Source: Sphingobium amiense
Lineage (GTDB): Bacteria; Pseudomonadota; Alphaproteobacteria; Sphingomonadales; Sphingomonadaceae
NCBI RefSeq assembly: GCF_003967075.1
Contig: NZ_AP018664.1
Location: 124,001-188,000, forward strand
Length of the DNA: 64,000 nucleotides
Reading direction: 5' to 3'
Below the pieces are notes generated by a model that saw only the letters and a list, made by a program, of their open reading frames with translations, was not told the DNA's origin and did not search any database. A program made the translations under genes and the position numbers. Below, piece by piece: positions 60,334 through 64,000 of the stretch (positions within the stretch are counted from its first letter, which is position 1; every line of letters begins with the position of its first letter).

Positions 60334-62719
60334 CCTCGTCAACTTCACGCGCGGCAGCCAGCTGCTCGGCCATTTCAGCTTCATGTTCGCGGCGGGTCTC
60401 AAGGGCCCCCTGATTGTCGCCGCGCTCGTGATCTCATGGACATCGTGGTGGACCATTTCAGCAGGGCTCACCGATCACGAAGTCTACCTGGTTTGGATGC
60501 GGATCTATGCTGCCATCTACGGTTTCATGGAGTTCGATCCTGCCAAGCGCATCACGCTGGAGACAGCATTCGGCGCGACCATTCAGTTTCCGATTGCGCA
60601 GCTCGATCATTATCCGCCGGTCGTCCATGCGTGGGAGAAACTCACGGCTCTTCTGAGCAGTGCCTTGTGGCGTTCCGGGTTCCTGCTCGTACCAGCCTTT
60701 GCGGTCTTCTACTGGTTCGCCGAGCGGTTCGGTGGCCGCTCCAAGGAGCGCAAGCACGAGCGCGGCGCGATGCTTGTCACGCTCTCCGAGCTCGTCGATG
60801 AACTGACCACCCACAACCGGCGCGAGCGCACCCGTGAACTCGATTCTGCGCTGGGCTGGAAGTGGCGGCTCAGCCTGCCGCGAGAGATCGCCCGGGTCTT
60901 TCCCTATCGGCCAGCACATATTGCCACGGTTACGTACCCATGGCGGCTCGAGCAGAGCCATGCGATGCTCATTGGCACCACCGGCATGGGCAAGACCGTG
61001 GCGATCTCGGACATGATTGCGGAGGCAAGAGCCAAGGGCCAGCGCTGCATCGTCTTCGATTTGACCGGTGCCTTTATCGAACATTTCCATACGGCCCACT
61101 GCGACATCATCCTGAACCCGCTCGATGCGCGCTGCCCCCAGTGGAGCCTGTTCGACGAATGCCGCACTGAGGGAGAGTTCTGGGCAGCTGCAGATGCCCT
61201 GGTACCCCATGACGGGGGCGGTGAAGCACAGTTCTGGGTGATCGCCGCCCGTGCCTTGTTCGTCGAATTCTGCCTCAAACTCGTGGCCGATGGCAGGGCG
61301 AGTAACGAAGCTCTTGCCCGCGAGCTCATGACCGCGGATCTGTCGCGCGTTCATGCCATGATGCGCGGCACCATCGCCGATCCGCTGACCGCACCGGAAG
61401 CCGCCCGCATGGCGGAATCGATCCGGGCGGTGTTCAACGTCAATGCCAAGGCGCTCAAGTTGTTGCCGACTACCGCGCCTCGCTTCTCGGTCCGAAAGTG
61501 GATCGAAGAGGGCGCAGATGGAGTCCAGGACCAGGGCTCCATCCTGTTCATATCCGCCCGCTACGTCGACATGAGCGTTTGCGCGCAGCTGCTCACGCTC
61601 TGGCTCGATACAGCGATGAATACGCTCATGACTGGCCCACGCACGCGCGATCTGAAGTGCTGGTTCTTCGTCGATGAATTAGGGGCATTGCATCGCCTGC
61701 CAGCCCTCGAGAAAGGATTGCAGACAGCGCGCAATTTCGGCGGCGCCATTGTCCTCGGCATCCATGCCTACGCCAAGCTCAAGGAAGTCTACGGCGAGAA
61801 CATGGCGATGACCCTGTCATCGCTGGCCCGGACGAAACTGATCCTCGGGACCGCTGACCGGGAAACGGCAACCTGGTGCTCCGACTTCATTGGCCATCGC
61901 CAGGTGCGCGACATGGAGGAGGGCTACACCTACGGCTACAACAATGCCCGTGATGCTGTGAGCCTCACCCCGCGCAAGCACATCGAGCCGCTGCTGCTGC
62001 CCGACCAGTTGATGAACCTGCCGCGGCTGTCCGGGTACATCAAGTTCCCCGATGGTTTCCCTGCCGCGCCCGTCAGGCTCACCCCGGTCGATCGGCCCAA
62101 GCGAGCAGAGACATTCATCGCCCGGGTGAAGGATGGCCCCAAGGCACCGGTTACCGAGCCTCAGCCGCCGGCACAGCAGGCGCGGCAGTCGACAGCATCA
62201 ACGGGCAATGAGCATCCCTCGTCTAACGACGATGGGGCGGGCAAGCCGGTCGTGCCCAAGCAGGGAGAGCTGGCCCTCGACCAGAGGCTGCAATCCGAGC
62301 CGAAACAGAAGCCTGACGCGGCCGTAAAGGATTTGCAGCGGCCAGTTGAAAGCACGCTCGGCAAGACGCCGAAGGAGCAGGAACGGGCCGCTCGATCGGG
62401 GAAAGAGAAGGTGGGCAACGCCAAGCGGGAGAGTTCGAACACCCGAACTGAAGCAAGGCCGAGAAAGGCTGGACCCTCCACCCGCCCGCTCCTCCCGACC
62501 GGCGAGGCTGCCGCGATGCCGGATCAGTCGGCCACTCCCAAGGGCACTGCTTGGGCCGGAACGCCGGAAGCGAAGCCGCCGCACGAGGGTAAGCCGGATA
62601 GCCCCAAGAGTGGAGGACCCAGCGATGCAGCAGCGCGTAAGCTGATGCTCGAGGATGGTCTGCGCGAGCAAGAGCTGCCGCCGATGACGGGGCCTGACCT
62701 CGGCGACATGGAGATGTGA
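60323..62719 (+). CDS. traD: Type IV coupling protein TraD
   Basis: A 798-residue conjugation ATPase. Two N-terminal membrane helices (about 27-45 and 112-132). Walker A is GTTGMGKT (218-225) and Walker B CWFFVDELGAL with DE at 451-452. A TraD/TraG-type motor extends to about 600 (IKFPDGFPAAPVRLTPVDRP). The last 190 residues are low-complexity, rich in Pro, Lys, Glu and Ser, ending GPDLGDMEM, which may contact the relaxosome. It brings the relaxase-DNA complex to the type IV channel. The GGGAGG site before 60323 sets the start. Confidence 0.92.
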   Translation: MKRNLVNFTRGSQLLGHFSFMFAAGLKGPLIVAALVISWTSWWTISAGLTDHEVYLVWMRIYAAIYGFMEFDPAKRITLETAFGATIQFPIAQLDHYPPVVHAWEKLTALLSSALWRSGFLLVPAFAVFYWFAERFGGRSKERKHERGAMLVTLSELVDELTTHNRRERTRELDSALGWKWRLSLPREIARVFPYRPAHIATVTYPWRLEQSHAMLIGTTGMGKTVAISDMIAEARAKGQRCIVFDLTGAFIEHFHTAHCDIILNPLDARCPQWSLFDECRTEGEFWAAADALVPHDGGGEAQFWVIAARALFVEFCLKLVADGRASNEALARELMTADLSRVHAMMRGTIADPLTAPEAARMAESIRAVFNVNAKALKLLPTTAPRFSVRKWIEEGADGVQDQGSILFISARYVDMSVCAQLLTLWLDTAMNTLMTGPRTRDLKCWFFVDELGALHRLPALEKGLQTARNFGGAIVLGIHAYAKLKEVYGENMAMTLSSLARTKLILGTADRETATWCSDFIGHRQVRDMEEGYTYGYNNARDAVSLTPRKHIEPLLLPDQLMNLPRLSGYIKFPDGFPAAPVRLTPVDRPKRAETFIARVKDGPKAPVTEPQPPAQQARQSTASTGNEHPSSNDDGAGKPVVPKQGELALDQRLQSEPKQKPDAAVKDLQRPVESTLGKTPKEQERAARSGKEKVGNAKRESSNTRTEARPRKAGPSTRPLLPTGEAAAMPDQSATPKGTAWAGTPEAKPPHEGKPDSPKSGGPSDAAARKLMLEDGLREQELPPMTGPDLGDMEM

Positions 62720-62756
62720 GCATGTCACCGATTGCCACCGCTACGGGAGACGGTCG

Positions 62757-64000
62757 ATGCTGTCGGTAGCCAATGTCCGCACAGCAGGCGGCGCGGCCAA
62801 CTACTTTGCTGCCGACAACTACTACACGCGGGCGGATGCCGACCGCTCCGGCGAATGGCTCGGGAAGGGCGCTGCAGCCATGGGGCTAAACGGGAGCGTA
62901 GACGCGCGGCAGTTCGAGGCAGTCCTCAAAGGCATGCTGCCCGATGGCAGCCGGGTTGGCAGTGACAATCGGGCCCATCGGGCAGGGACCGATCTCACCT
63001 TTTCAATGCCGAAAAGCTGGTCGGTCCTCGCGCTGGTGGGCGGCGACAAACGGATCCTCGACGCCTACGCCGCGGCCGTCCGGGAAACCCTGCGCTGGGC
63101 CGAGAAAAACCTCGCGGAGACCCGGATGGAGGTCCGCGGCAGGGAGCGCGTCGTGCAGACCGGCAACCTTGCGATCGCGCTCTTCCAGCACGACACCAAC
63201 CGCAACCAGGAGCCCAATGCGCATTTCCATGCCGTCATCGCCAATGTGACCCAGGGGCCGGACGGCAAATGGCGGGCGCTGCGCAACGACAAGCTCTGGC
63301 AGCACAACACCTTGCTTAATGCCATGACGATGGCCCGGTTTCGTCTGGACGTGGAGAAGCTAGGCTACGAGGTTGGGGAGTTCGGCAAGCACGGCAATTT
63401 CGAGGCCGTCGGGGTGCCAAAGGCCGTGCGCGATGCCTTCAGTTCCCGGCGTGCAGAGATCCTGGAGGCAGCAGCCCAGATGAACTTCTCTGGGCCGGGC
63501 GTCCTTGATGCCGCAACCTTGATGACCCGCGCAGAAAAGAGGCTGATCGAGGATCGCGATGCGCTGACGCAGCAGTGGCGGGAGACCTCCGCGAGGCTCG
63601 GCTTTGATCCCGCTTTGGTCATTGCCAGAGCCAACGCACGCAGTGCGCAGGACCTTGGAAACGTGACCGGCTTTGGCCCTGCCGTGCGAGCGCTTGTCCG
63701 CCAAGGGCAAGCCATTGCAGCCGCCTTTGCCGAGCGGCTGGGCCTGCGTGAAGGCGATCCGTTGATACCCGCACGTATGGGTAACCGCAGCGTGGAGCAG
63801 GTCGCCGCGATCCATGCGGTTGCCTCGGCTGTCCGGCATCTGGGCGAGCGGGAAGCAGCCTTTACCCGCTCGGAGATCTATCGCGCGGCGCTTGGCTTTG
63901 CGCTGCCGACCTCGCTCGTTGAGATCGAGAACCGGGTCGACCAGCTCGTGCGTCAGGGGCACCTGGAAAAGGGCAGGGGAGGCGACCGGGACCTCCTGAC
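62757..64000 (+). CDS. MobF-family conjugative relaxase (TrwC/TraI-like), N-terminal part (runs off the right edge)
   Basis: At least 414 residues; the frame is open to the end. MLSVANVRTAGGAANYFAAD then NYYTR gives Tyr16, Tyr22 and Tyr23, the candidate nicking tyrosines. The three-His metal site is His145, His156 and His158 (ALFQHDTNRN and NAHFHAVIANV). TFSMPKSWSVLALVGG is a further TrwC-relaxase motif. It nicks oriT and pilots the strand; a helicase domain should follow outside the window. GGGAG stands 8 bp before the ATG at 62757. It starts 37 bp after traD. Confidence 0.93.
   Translation, partial: MLSVANVRTAGGAANYFAADNYYTRADADRSGEWLGKGAAAMGLNGSVDARQFEAVLKGMLPDGSRVGSDNRAHRAGTDLTFSMPKSWSVLALVGGDKRILDAYAAAVRETLRWAEKNLAETRMEVRGRERVVQTGNLAIALFQHDTNRNQEPNAHFHAVIANVTQGPDGKWRALRNDKLWQHNTLLNAMTMARFRLDVEKLGYEVGEFGKHGNFEAVGVPKAVRDAFSSRRAEILEAAAQMNFSGPGVLDAATLMTRAEKRLIEDRDALTQQWRETSARLGFDPALVIARANARSAQDLGNVTGFGPAVRALVRQGQAIAAAFAERLGLREGDPLIPARMGNRSVEQVAAIHAVASAVRHLGEREAAFTRSEIYRAALGFALPTSLVEIENRVDQLVRQGHLEKGRGGDRDLL

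Noticed and set aside
1..64000. CRISPR arrays, rRNA and tRNA genes
   Set aside because: No regularly spaced repeat series and no recognisable rRNA segment or tRNA cloverleaf was found on reading; not a computed search.

Overview
The window reads as a conjugative plasmid (or very plasmid-like integrative element) of a high-GC alphaproteobacterium, most likely a sphingomonad. The support is a MobF-type relaxase with its coupling protein, a very large plasmid ParB, a strawberry-notch-type helicase, ArdC antirestriction proteins, a plasmid SSB, and a run of small proteins of unknown function in similar codon use. The host assignment is inference from gene content and base composition; no rRNA or tRNA gene was seen.

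Backbone: 1-2265 holds the C-terminal part of a strawberry-notch helicase and an Xre/MbcA-type antitoxin with a RES toxin. Next comes a small CBASS-like defence pair, a SLATT membrane effector plus a CD-NTase. After that follow parB (45273), ardC (47417), several small unknown genes, ssb (57962), a probable transfer-origin region (59557-60000), an RHH protein, traD and the relaxase, which runs off the end.

Two large insertions interrupt this backbone. The first is 40,856 bp (3989-44844), bounded by directly repeated IS1380-family copies and flanked by the 4-bp repeat TTAA. It lies inside the CD-NTase gene: the C-terminal part is at 2844-3984 and the N-terminal part at 44845-45023, and removing the insert with one TTAA restores an uninterrupted frame of about 440 codons. 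The left IS1380 copy was cut down to 279 bp by an IS3-family element, which in turn carries an IS110/IS1111-type element. The second insertion is about 6.6 kb (48128-54720) inside ardC. It has imperfect 13-bp terminal inverted repeats, three overlapping tyrosine recombinase genes and a second, intact ardC.

The 40.9-kb insert carries chromosome-like metabolism and envelope genes. They include a lipid kinase, a type II NADH dehydrogenase, a TauE-type permease with a LysR regulator, and a TetR-controlled hydrolase/GST pair. The centrepiece is a tightly packed minus-strand run: phaB, phaA, lptB, phaC, maoC-pta, ackA, fabI, pldA, mlaE, mlaF, mlaD and an auxiliary lipoprotein. A divergent TetR regulator, a second acetoacetyl-CoA reductase and a phasin lie beside it. 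Further along are an ABC efflux system with an outer-membrane factor, a GMC oxidoreductase with a damaged 5' end, a GST, and a FecI/FecR pair whose TonB-dependent receptor is truncated by the right IS1380 copy.

How they may work together (inference): the pha/pta/ack/fabI/pldA/mla run joins outer-membrane phospholipid hydrolysis and phospholipid transport to fatty acid synthesis, acetyl-CoA/acetyl-phosphate balance and polyhydroxybutyrate storage in one translationally coupled unit. The backbone carries layered conflict functions (toxin-antitoxin, CBASS, ArdC), two of which have been broken by mobile elements.
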